From Marivivens sp. (GTDB lineage Bacteria > Pseudomonadota > Alphaproteobacteria > Rhodobacterales > Rhodobacteraceae): a stretch of 50,298 bases of DNA. Below are positions 17,089 to 24,255 of this stretch, one piece after another (the stretch's first letter is position 1; every line of letters starts with the position of its first letter). A program made the position numbers and the translations under genes. The notes under the pieces are model-generated. The model did not search any database. It saw nothing but the letters and a program-made list of their open reading frames with translations, and had not been told where the DNA came from. The stretch is taken from contig JAURFB010000008.1 of assembly GCA_030827165.1 (NCBI GenBank), forward strand, positions 1 to 50,298. The letters run 5' to 3'.

Positions 17089-18054
17089 ATGAGCAAGACC
17101 CAATTCGCAGGAAAGCCGATCAGGGCGAGAGTTAGCCCCGTGAATTTCATGACCGACACGCTTTCCCCGATCGCCCCCAAGCCCGCAGGCGGCATGATCG
17201 CCGCCAATGTGCTGTGCATGGTGTCGATGATCACATGGGCGGCGGGGTTTCCGGCAGCTGATCACCTCCTGAAGATCTGGGACCCGCTGGCGCTGGCCAC
17301 GGCCCGCTTCCTCGTGGCGCTCTGCGTCTTGATCCCGCTTTGGGCGATGATCGACGGCCCCCGCCGCCTGCTTCGTGCCCGCTGGGGCAAGGGCGCTTTG
17401 ATCGGAGGGTTGGCCTTTGGGCTTGGCGCCTATCTGCTGCTTCTGGCGCAAGCGCTGACTGATGCCGTCACCGTTGCCATCATTGCTGCCTCAAGCCCGA
17501 TTGCCGCGACTCTGATCGAGATTGTCTGGGAGAAGCGGCGGCTGCGCCTTCCCTTCGCAATCGGCCTTGCCGCTTCGATTGTCGGCGGGATCATCGCGAC
17601 CGGAAGCGCCCCTCATGCCCAGCTCGGCCTTGGCGCGGCTGTCGCCATCGTGTCGTGCTTTCTCTTTGCATGGGGGAGTTGGGCAACCGTGCGGTTCCTG
17701 CCCGATCTCAGCCCGCTTGGCCGGACGAGCGTTACCCTGTCGGGCGGCCTTATCGTTTTGGCGATCAGCCTTCTGGGCGGCATCGCATTCGGCATTTCAG
17801 ATGCACCCGCACCGTTGACCACACAAGCCGATCTTGGCGCGCTTTTGGTCTATGCCATCTTCGGCATGGCGATCTCGCAGCTTCTCTGGATCATGTCGGT
17901 CGGGCGGATGGGCGTGGCTGTTGCGGCGTTTCACATCAATATCTCGCCCTTCTACGTCATGGTGATCCTCTTCGCCCTCGGCGCGGCGTGGAGCTGGCCG
18001 CAGTTCCTGGGCGCAGCGGTCGTGGGCCTGGGCGTGTTGATCGCCCAGCGCTAG
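17089..18054 (+). CDS. EamA/DMT-family transporter
   Basis: A protein of up to 321 residues with about ten hydrophobic segments arranged as two EamA repeats, as in small-molecule exporters of the drug/metabolite transporter superfamily. The first repeat begins at MIAANVLCMVSMITWAAGF; the second begins at ALLVYAIFGMAISQLLW. The start is uncertain: ATG 17089 gives the longest form, but GTG 17140 and ATG 17149 (MTDTLSP) are in frame and nearer to the first helix; none has a strong ribosome-binding site. Its TAG stop shares bases with the stop of the convergent DUF1285 gene (CTAG at 18051). Substrate unknown. Confidence 0.85.
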   Translation: MSKTQFAGKPIRARVSPVNFMTDTLSPIAPKPAGGMIAANVLCMVSMITWAAGFPAADHLLKIWDPLALATARFLVALCVLIPLWAMIDGPRRLLRARWGKGALIGGLAFGLGAYLLLLAQALTDAVTVAIIAASSPIAATLIEIVWEKRRLRLPFAIGLAASIVGGIIATGSAPHAQLGLGAAVAIVSCFLFAWGSWATVRFLPDLSPLGRTSVTLSGGLIVLAISLLGGIAFGISDAPAPLTTQADLGALLVYAIFGMAISQLLWIMSVGRMGVAVAAFHINISPFYVMVILFALGAAWSWPQFLGAAVVGLGVLIAQR

Positions 18055-18635
18055 GCGGTCAATTCGGCTGCGGGGATGATCGGGAAAAAATCGCCACCCG
18101 AGCGGACGCCGAACCAATCCTCTCCTTGGACCTTCTCTGTCTGGCCAAGTTCGACCAGCCTGTAGAAGGATTTGCGGTCAATCAGCGCCTCAAGATTGCG
18201 GCGGATCAGAACATAGGGCGAAGGCTCGCCCGTCAGCGGATCGCGCACGACACGGATCGGATGTTCGGGGCCCGCGATGGCCTTGTCGCCCACGTTGGTG
18301 ACGAACTCGAGCCCGCCTTCCGCCGGGTTAAAATCCACAGCCACGAATGGCGCGTCATCGACCCTGATGCCGACCTTCTCTACCGGGGTGACAAGGAAGT
18401 AGTCGTCGCCGTCCTTGCGGATGATCGAGGAGAAGAGCTTGACCAGTTCGTGCCGGCCAATCGGCGTCCCGAGATAGAACCACGTCCCGTCGCGCGCAAT
18501 CCGCATATCGATATCGCCGCAGAAAGGCGGGTTCCATAGATGCACCGGCGGCGGCCCCTTTTTGCGGGCGCTACGGGCCGCAGCGGCGAGGCCGTCGGCG
18601 GTTGCGGTGGCTTGTGGTTGGTCTGGCTTGCTCAT
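18051..18635 (-). CDS. DUF1285 domain-containing protein
   Basis: A 194-residue soluble protein. After an Ala-rich N-terminus comes PPPVHLWNPPFCGDIDMRI, then DGTWFYLGTPIGRHELVKLF and VRVVRDPLTGEPSPYVLIR, the features I associate with the DUF1285 family, whose biochemical role is not established. A TTG at 18650 is possible, but ATG 18635 fits better (ACAGTATG context, standard codon). It is transcribed toward the EamA gene and its stop overlaps that gene's stop. Upstream lies the glcDEF control region on the opposite strand. Nothing suggests a membrane or secretion signal. Confidence 0.82.
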   Translation of the reverse strand: MSKPDQPQATATADGLAAAARSARKKGPPPVHLWNPPFCGDIDMRIARDGTWFYLGTPIGRHELVKLFSSIIRKDGDDYFLVTPVEKVGIRVDDAPFVAVDFNPAEGGLEFVTNVGDKAIAGPEHPIRVVRDPLTGEPSPYVLIRRNLEALIDRKSFYRLVELGQTEKVQGEDWFGVRSGGDFFPIIPAAELTA

Positions 18636-18783
18636 ACTGTCCGGTCGCAATTGTCTTGACCCAGCCTAGCGTGCCTTCTTGGGCTTGGGCAATCTCGGCC
18701 TAGGTCAAAACCGCGCATCCGCTGCCCACGCTTGCTTCATCGCGTAATTGGTTATATTTCTTTACCACTATCGAGGTAAGCCT

Positions 18784-20232
18784 ATGGAAATGCCAAAGCC
18801 GAATCCTGAAATCCTGTTGAAAAAGGCAAGGATTGTCAGCCGCTTGCAAGAAGCCCTCTACGATGGCGCGGTGATTCACGACGAGGCCGAGACACGCGCC
18901 TATGAATGCGATGCGCTCAGCGCCTATCGCTGCCCGCCCCTTTGCGCGGTGCTTCCAAGCTCGACCGAAGAGGTCTCGGCGATCCTCAAGATCTGCCACG
19001 AAGAGGGCGTGCCAGTGGTCCCGCGCGGTTCGGGCACCTCGCTGGCCGGGGGTGCGCTGCCGACCGCCGACGCTGTGATCCTAGGCGTGGCGCGTCTCAA
19101 CGCCGTTCTCGAAACCGACTACCCCAACCGCTTCATCCGGGTTCAGACCGGCCGGACCAACCTGTCGGTCACAGGCGCGGTCGAGACCGACGGCTTCTTC
19201 TATGCGCCCGACCCTTCTTCGCAGCTGGCCTGCGCCATCGCCGGCAATATTGCGATGAACTCGGGCGGGGCGCATTGCCTGAAATATGGCGTCACCACCA
19301 ACAACCTTCTGGGCGTCACCATGGTCCTGATGGACGGAACCGTGGTTGAGGTCGGCGGCGCGCATATGGATGCGGGCGGGATCGATCTTCTCGGTGTGAT
19401 CTGCGGTTCGGAAGGGCAGCTTGGCGTTGTCACCGAGGCAACCTTGCGGATCTTGCCCAAGCCCGAGGGCGCCCGCCCGGTCCTGATCGGCTATGACAGT
19501 AACGAGGTTGCCGGCGAGTGCGTGTCCGACATCATCAAGGCGGGTGTCTTGCCCGTCGCCATCGAATTCATGGACCGCCCCTGCATCGAGGCGACCGAGG
19601 CCTTCGCCCATGCAGGCTATCCGATGTGCGAGGCGCTCTTGATCATCGAGGTCGAGGGAAGCCCCGCCGAGATCGACGAACAGCTTGCCTTGATCAAGGA
19701 GATCGCCCGCCGCCACAACCCGGTCGAGCTGCGCGAGGCGCAAGATGCCGACGAGGCAGCACGCATTTGGCTTGGTCGCAAATCCGCCTTTGGCGCGATG
19801 GGGCAGATCAACGATTATATGTGCCTTGACGGGACGATCCCCGTCTCCGCGCTTCCGTATGTCCTGCGCCGTATCGGCGAGATGAGCCGCGAATACGGGC
19901 TTGGCGTCGGCAACGTGTTTCACGCGGGCGATGGCAATATGCACCCGCTGATCCTTTACGATGCCAACAAACCCGGCGATCTTGAGCTTTGCGAAGCTTT
20001 CGGGGCCGATATCCTCAAGCTCTGCGTCGAGGTCGGCGGCTGCCTCACTGGCGAGCATGGCGTCGGCATCGAAAAGCGCGATCTGATGGTGGTTCAGTTC
20101 ACGCCCGAAGACCTGGAAGCGCAGATGCGGGTGAAGGATGTGTTCGATCCCGACTGGCTTCTCAACCCCGCCAAGGTCTTTCCGCTGGCGTCGAGCGCCA
20201 CGCGCCGCGCCGCGACTGGGGTCGCCGCATGA
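18784..20232 (+). CDS. glcD: Glycolate oxidase subunit GlcD, FAD-linked
   Basis: A 482-residue FAD-linked oxidase with FAD_binding_4 and C-terminal FAD-oxidase domains. Key features are VPVVPRGSGTSLAGGALPTADAV split over the FAD loop, GGAHCLKYGVT, and the C-terminal NVFHAGDGNMHPLIL and GGCLTGEHGVGIEKR, which hold the flavin and substrate. GlcD is the main catalytic subunit that oxidises glycolate (or D-lactate) to glyoxylate. It starts at ATG 18784 after GAGGTAA and overlaps glcE by ATGA. Glycolate use is common in marine Roseobacters, where phytoplankton release it. Operon glcDEF has no GlcC regulator adjacent; a PdhR-like regulator lies far downstream. Confidence 0.95.
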   Translation: MEMPKPNPEILLKKARIVSRLQEALYDGAVIHDEAETRAYECDALSAYRCPPLCAVLPSSTEEVSAILKICHEEGVPVVPRGSGTSLAGGALPTADAVILGVARLNAVLETDYPNRFIRVQTGRTNLSVTGAVETDGFFYAPDPSSQLACAIAGNIAMNSGGAHCLKYGVTTNNLLGVTMVLMDGTVVEVGGAHMDAGGIDLLGVICGSEGQLGVVTEATLRILPKPEGARPVLIGYDSNEVAGECVSDIIKAGVLPVAIEFMDRPCIEATEAFAHAGYPMCEALLIIEVEGSPAEIDEQLALIKEIARRHNPVELREAQDADEAARIWLGRKSAFGAMGQINDYMCLDGTIPVSALPYVLRRIGEMSREYGLGVGNVFHAGDGNMHPLILYDANKPGDLELCEAFGADILKLCVEVGGCLTGEHGVGIEKRDLMVVQFTPEDLEAQMRVKDVFDPDWLLNPAKVFPLASSATRRAATGVAA

Positions 20233-21347
20233 TCCGGCCGGCTAGCGAGGAAGATCTGGCCGGCGTCGTCGCCGGCGCCAAAGGCCCGCTGAGCATTCAG
20301 GGCGGCGGCACGCGGGGATTTGCGGACAATGCCGAGGGCGAGCGCCTGACAACCTCCGGGATCACCGGCATCACCCTTTATGAGCCGGGCGCTCTGACCC
20401 TTGTGGCCCGCGCCGGAACGCCGGTCGAAGAGATCCGCGAGCGGCTTGCAAGGGACAACCAGCGCCTGCCATTCGAGCCGATGGATCACCGCGCCCTTCT
20501 TGGGACCACGGGCGAGCCGACTATTGGGGGCGTTGTGGCTGCCAATATCTCGGGCCCGCGCCGCGTGATGGTCGGCGCGGCGCGCGATTATGCGCTCGGC
20601 CTGCGTTTTGTCGACGGCCGCGGCATGGTGATCCGCAATGGCGGGCGGGTGATGAAGAATGTGACAGGCTATGACCTCGTCAAGCTCTTGTCCGGCAGCT
20701 ATGGCACGCTTGGCATCCTCACCGAGGTGAGCCTCAAGGTTCTGCCCAAGGTGGCGGCAAGCGCGACGATCGTGCTCGGGGGGCTTTCCGATGACAGGGC
20801 GGTGGCCGCAATGGCCGCGGCGCTTGGCTCGCCTTTCGAGGTCAGCGGCGCGGCGCACGATCCCGGAACCGGGGAAACGCTCCTGCGCCTTGAAGGCTTT
20901 GACGAATCCGTCCGTTATCGCTCGGAGCGGCTCGCAGAGCTGCTCAAAACCTTTGCCCCGTCGCGGATGGAGTCCGATGCCGATGTCGTCGCCAAGCTTT
21001 GGGCCGCGATCCGCGATGTGACGGCTTTCGCCGGCAAAGAAGGCGATGTCTGGCGGCTTTCGGTCAAGCCCAGCGATGCGCCCGACCTTGTCGGCCGCTC
21101 TGGCGCAAAGCAGTCGCTCTATGATTGGGGCGGTGGTCTTGTCTGGCTGCGCTGCGATGACGGGACAGATCTGCGCGCCCGCCTTGCCGCCTTCGCGGGC
21201 CATGCGACCCTGATCCGCGCCAACGCCCAGACCCGGAGGGGCCTTGGCATCTTTCAGCCCGAGCCCGCGCCGCTGGCACGGATTTCGGCCGGCCTAAGGG
21301 CCCAGTTCGATCCCCGCGGGATCCTCAACCCCGGCATGATGGGCTGA
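20229..21347 (+). CDS. glcE: Glycolate oxidase subunit GlcE, FAD-binding
   Basis: A 372-residue FAD_binding_4 protein, the second flavin subunit of the glycolate oxidase complex. Visible: LSIQGGGTRGFA near residue 18-29, the TIGGVVAANISGPRR stretch that contacts FAD, and NVTGYDLVKLLSGSYGTLGILTEV, all typical of GlcE. ATG 20229 overlaps the glcD stop (ATGA) and the stop lies two bases before glcF, so the three are co-translated. The C-terminal half is less conserved, as usual for this subunit. Loss of GlcE abolishes glycolate oxidase in Escherichia coli, which supports a structural as well as catalytic role. Confidence 0.93.
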   Translation: MIRPASEEDLAGVVAGAKGPLSIQGGGTRGFADNAEGERLTTSGITGITLYEPGALTLVARAGTPVEEIRERLARDNQRLPFEPMDHRALLGTTGEPTIGGVVAANISGPRRVMVGAARDYALGLRFVDGRGMVIRNGGRVMKNVTGYDLVKLLSGSYGTLGILTEVSLKVLPKVAASATIVLGGLSDDRAVAAMAAALGSPFEVSGAAHDPGTGETLLRLEGFDESVRYRSERLAELLKTFAPSRMESDADVVAKLWAAIRDVTAFAGKEGDVWRLSVKPSDAPDLVGRSGAKQSLYDWGGGLVWLRCDDGTDLRARLAAFAGHATLIRANAQTRRGLGIFQPEPAPLARISAGLRAQFDPRGILNPGMMG

Positions 21348-21349
21348 CG

Positions 21350-22675
21350 ATGCAGACCACCTTTACCCCCGAACAGCTCACCGATCCCGGCATCCAGCGC
21401 GCCAACGAAATCCTGCGTGCCTGCGTGCACTGCGGCTTTTGCACGGCCACCTGCCCGACCTATCAGGTGCTTGGCGACGAGCTCGACAGCCCGCGGGGGC
21501 GCATCTATCTCATCAAGGACATGCTCGAGAACGAGCGCGTTCCCGATGCCAAGACCGTCGGTCATATCGACCGCTGCCTCTCGTGCCTGGCCTGCATGAG
21601 CACCTGCCCCTCGGGCGTGCATTACATGCACCTGATCGACCACGCCCGCGCCTATATCGAAAACCACTACAGGCGCCCGCTGACCGATCGCGCCCTGCGC
21701 TGGGTTCTGGCGAAAATCCTGCCCTATCCAGGGCGGTTCCGGCTTGCCCTTCTCGGCGCCAAGATGGGCCGGCCCTTTGCCCGCCTTTTGCCCGATCCGC
21801 GCCTGCGGGCGATGATCGCCATGGCGCCGAAGCGCATCCCGCCAGTCAACCGCAATGACGATCCGCAGACCTTTGCGCCGATTGCGCCGCGCAAGATGCG
21901 CGTCGCGCTGATGACAGGCTGCGCCCAGAAGGCGCTGAATACCGATATCAACGACGCCACGATCCGCCTTCTGACACGGCTTGGCTGCGAGGTGGTGGTG
22001 GCCGAAGGCGCGGGCTGTTGCGGGGCGCTGACGCATCACATGGGCAAGGAAAGCGAAAGCCAAGCCACCGCCGCGAAAAACATCCGCGCCTGGGCCACCG
22101 AGATCGACGGGGCGGGCCTTGATGCCATCGTCATCAATACCTCGGGCTGCGGCACGACGGTCAAGGACTATGGCCATATGTTCCGCAACGATCCGCTGGA
22201 GGCGGACGCTGCCCGCGTGTCAAAAATCGCGATGGATGTGAGCGAGGTTCTCTCGAAACTCGATTTCCCCGCAGCCCCCGCCGCGCAGGAAATGCGCGTC
22301 GCCTATCACGCCGCCTGCTCGCTCCAGCACGGCCAGAAGATCAAGACCTTGCCGAAAGACCTACTCAAGAAGGCCGGTTTCACCGTTCTCGAACCCGCCG
22401 ATCCGCACCTGTGCTGCGGCTCGGCCGGCACCTACAACCTGATGCAGCCCGAGATTTCCGGACAGCTCAAGGCGCGCAAGGTCCGCACGCTCGAGGCGCT
22501 GACGCCGGACGTGATCGCCGCCGGCAATATCGGCTGCATGATGCAGATCGGCTCGGGAACAGGCGTTCCGGTCGTTCACACCGTCGAGCTTCTCGATTGG
22601 GTCACGGGCGGGCCGATCCCGCCGGCGATGGGCGAAGGCGGGCGGCCCAAGTCGGATATTCCAATTCTGCGGTGA
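21350..22675 (+). CDS. glcF: Glycolate oxidase subunit GlcF, iron-sulfur
   Basis: A 441-residue iron-sulfur subunit. Two ferredoxin-type clusters are seen at CVHCGFCTATCP (residues 24-35) and CLSCLACMSTCP (about 75-86), followed by two CCG-domain motifs: GAGCCGALTHHMG and LCCGSAGTYNLMQP. GlcF passes electrons from the GlcD/GlcE flavins toward the membrane quinone pool. It ends the operon; a 53-base gap with a short hairpin (CTTGGCG/CGCCAAG at 22690-22706, no T-run) separates it from the protease gene. Confidence 0.94.
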   Translation: MQTTFTPEQLTDPGIQRANEILRACVHCGFCTATCPTYQVLGDELDSPRGRIYLIKDMLENERVPDAKTVGHIDRCLSCLACMSTCPSGVHYMHLIDHARAYIENHYRRPLTDRALRWVLAKILPYPGRFRLALLGAKMGRPFARLLPDPRLRAMIAMAPKRIPPVNRNDDPQTFAPIAPRKMRVALMTGCAQKALNTDINDATIRLLTRLGCEVVVAEGAGCCGALTHHMGKESESQATAAKNIRAWATEIDGAGLDAIVINTSGCGTTVKDYGHMFRNDPLEADAARVSKIAMDVSEVLSKLDFPAAPAAQEMRVAYHAACSLQHGQKIKTLPKDLLKKAGFTVLEPADPHLCCGSAGTYNLMQPEISGQLKARKVRTLEALTPDVIAAGNIGCMMQIGSGTGVPVVHTVELLDWVTGGPIPPAMGEGGRPKSDIPILR

Positions 22676-22728
22676 TCGCGTAATCTGCCCTTGGCGCCGC
22701 GCCAAGACGGGGCCTAGAGGACGACAGG

Positions 22729-23535
22729 ATGATCCTGACCTTTCGCGCTTTGGCCCTTTGGCTGTGCCTCGCCTCGATAGCGGCGGCGCAAGGCGCGGGC
22801 CTTGTCTCGCTGCAAACCGGGCAAGCGGGGCGCGGATGGGAGGGGGTCGGGCGGGTCGATATCGACGGCAAGGGGTTTTGCAGCGGCGCGCTGATCGCCG
22901 AAGACCTGGTCTTGACCGCCGCGCATTGCCTTTTCGACAAGGACGGCACGAAAATCGCCTCCGACCGGTTCCATTTCCTCGCGGGCCTTCGCACTGGTCG
23001 GGCCGAAGCCTATCGCGATGTGCGCCGGGCTGTGGCGCATCCGGCCTACCTCCTCCGCGCCGTGCGCAAAGGCACCGACGCCGTGCCTTTCGACCTGGCG
23101 CTTCTGGAACTGAGCCAACCGATCCGAACCGCCAAGATTGCCCCCTTTTCTATTTCCGGCGACGCGGCGGCGGCCGATGAGCTCGCCGTCGTCTCCTGTG
23201 CCCGAGACCGCGACACCGCCCCTTCGCTCCATGATCTCTGCGGCGTCATCGGCGTTCAGGACGGCATCGTCATCATGGATTGCGACGCCGATTTCGGCGC
23301 CAGCGGTGCGCCGGTGTTCGAGGTGCGCAACGGCATCGCCGAAGTGGTTTCGATCATCTCCGCCATGGCGCGGCTCGAGGGCCGGCCAGTCAGCATCGGG
23401 CCGGATCTTGGCGGGGCCTTCGAAGACCTGATGACGCATTTCATCGAATCCGCCCCCGCATGGTCGAGCGGCGGGCAGAGGGTAATCACCCCCGGCGAAC
23501 GAACCGATACCGGGGCGAAATTCGTCCAGCCCTGA
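22729..23535 (+). CDS. Secreted trypsin-like serine protease
   Basis: A 268-residue chymotrypsin-fold protease. A signal peptide (residues 1-20, ending ASIAAAQ) indicates export. The triad is visible: His in VLTAAHCLF near 65, Asp in PFDLALLELS near 121, and Ser in DADFGASGAPVFE near 194. The nucleophile region is D-F-G-A-S-G-A-P, with Ala-Ser-Gly in place of the classical D-S-G, as in V8/trypsin-like bacterial enzymes. Cys pairs around His and near CARDRD suggest periplasmic disulfides. AGGACGACAGG precedes the ATG. Target unknown; the short distance to glcF does not imply a shared function. Confidence 0.88.
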   Translation: MILTFRALALWLCLASIAAAQGAGLVSLQTGQAGRGWEGVGRVDIDGKGFCSGALIAEDLVLTAAHCLFDKDGTKIASDRFHFLAGLRTGRAEAYRDVRRAVAHPAYLLRAVRKGTDAVPFDLALLELSQPIRTAKIAPFSISGDAAAADELAVVSCARDRDTAPSLHDLCGVIGVQDGIVIMDCDADFGASGAPVFEVRNGIAEVVSIISAMARLEGRPVSIGPDLGGAFEDLMTHFIESAPAWSSGGQRVITPGERTDTGAKFVQP

Positions 23536-23538
23536 GCC

Positions 23539-23569
23539 CTTGAAAGGCGCCGAACCTGCCCCCAAATCT
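23539..23569 (+). promoter_or_regulatory. Sigma-32 (RpoH)-type promoter for hsp20
   Basis: CTTGAAA at 23539-23545, 14-base spacer, CCCCAAATCT at 23560-23569. This closely matches the known heat-shock consensus CTTGAAA with CCCCATAT at the same spacing, and it lies about 85 bases upstream of a small heat-shock gene. Position and sequence both fit. Confidence 0.75.
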
Positions 23570-23577
23570 AGGGGACA

Positions 23578-23654
23578 GAGGCGCCAAACGGGCCCCGGTT
23601 CACCGCCTGTCCCCTCGGGAAGGCCCATCGTTGTCGCTCAATGGAGGATAACCC
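23578..23654 (+). promoter_or_regulatory. hsp20 5' leader, possible ROSE-type RNA thermometer
   Basis: A roughly 75-base leader. AGGCG near 23579 can pair with CGCCT near 23604, TCCC with GGGA near 23610-23620, and the 3' part contains TCGCT (23634-23638) followed after four bases by GGAGGAT (23643-23649). The order U-Y-G-C-U, short loop, ribosome-binding site is the hallmark of ROSE thermometers of rhizobial hsp20 genes. An alternative pairing CGTTG/CAATG would leave the site free, so this needs a structure model. Confidence 0.5.
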
Positions 23655-24122
23655 ATGCGCAGTTTTGATCTCACGCCCCTTTACCGTTCCACCGTCGGAT
23701 TCGACCAGATCGCCGACCTGATGGACCGCGTTTTCGCCAGCGAAACCCCTGGCCAATCCTACCCGCCCTATAACATCGAAAAGATCGCCGAGGACGGCTG
23801 GCGCATCTCGATCGCCGTCGCCGGTTTCGCCGATGAGGACCTTGCTGTCGAGGTCAAGGAAAACACCCTCTTCGTCTCGGGCCGCAAGGCCAGTGAAGAC
23901 GAGGCCCGCGTGTTCCTGCACCGCGGCATCGCCACCCGCGCCTTTGAACGCCGGTTCCATCTGGCCGATCATGTCCGCGTGAAGGGCGCGAGCCACCGGA
24001 ACGGGATGCTCCACATCGATTTGCAGCGCGAAGTGCCCGAGGCGCTCAAGCCGCGGCGGATCGAGATTACCGGCGCCGCGCTGGTCGCGCGAGATCTTGT
24101 CGAGGCCAAGGCCGTCAACTGA
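23655..24122 (+). CDS. Small heat-shock protein, Hsp20/IbpA family
   Basis: A 155-residue ATP-independent holdase chaperone. The N-terminal MRSFDLTPLYRSTVGFDQIADLMDRV stretch is read in two parts and is typical of alphaproteobacterial IbpA-like Hsp20 proteins; the alpha-crystallin domain spans about residues 36-130 (YNIEKIAEDGWRI, VSGRKA, FERRFHLADHV, NGMLHIDL). The C-terminal anchor motif is written as PRRIEIT, a variant of the usual I-x-I. GGAGG is seven bases upstream of ATG 23655. It appears monocistronic, between a sigma-32-like promoter and a strong intrinsic terminator. Confidence 0.93.
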   Translation: MRSFDLTPLYRSTVGFDQIADLMDRVFASETPGQSYPPYNIEKIAEDGWRISIAVAGFADEDLAVEVKENTLFVSGRKASEDEARVFLHRGIATRAFERRFHLADHVRVKGASHRNGMLHIDLQREVPEALKPRRIEITGAALVARDLVEAKAVN

Positions 24123-24145
24123 TCCCACCCTTTCGTGCGACGCAG

Positions 24146-24174
24146 AACGCGGGCGTTTAGCCCGCGTTTTTTTT
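24146..24174 (+). terminator. Rho-independent terminator after hsp20
   Basis: Perfect nine-base stem AACGCGGGC / GCCCGCGTT with loop GTTTA, followed by a run of T to 24174. It is the best intrinsic terminator in the window and isolates hsp20 from the downstream hydrolase-transporter cluster. Confidence 0.92.
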
Positions 24175-24228
24175 GTGCAAGTGTCGGTCTGGGCACTTGG
24201 CAGGTTCGGCCCTCGTCACCTAGGCTCG

Positions 24229-24255
24229 TCTGGTCGACATCGAGTCTGGACCAGA
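24229..24255 (+). promoter_or_regulatory. Inverted repeat touching the start codon of the CocE-type gene
   Basis: Arms TCTGGTC (24229-24235) and GACCAGA (24249-24255), 13-base centre, the right arm ending directly before ATG 24256. In RNA it would bury the weak ribosome-binding region; in DNA it could be an operator. Only seven bases per arm. Confidence 0.4.

Noticed and set aside
18738-18768. GntR operator before glcD
   Set aside because: AATTGGT is one good half-site, but the opposing ACCA is spaced too far (11 bases) for the usual FCD operator.
22690-22706. Terminator after glcF
   Set aside because: The stem CTTGGCG/CGCCAAG is short and has no T-run, so I mention it only in the glcF entry.
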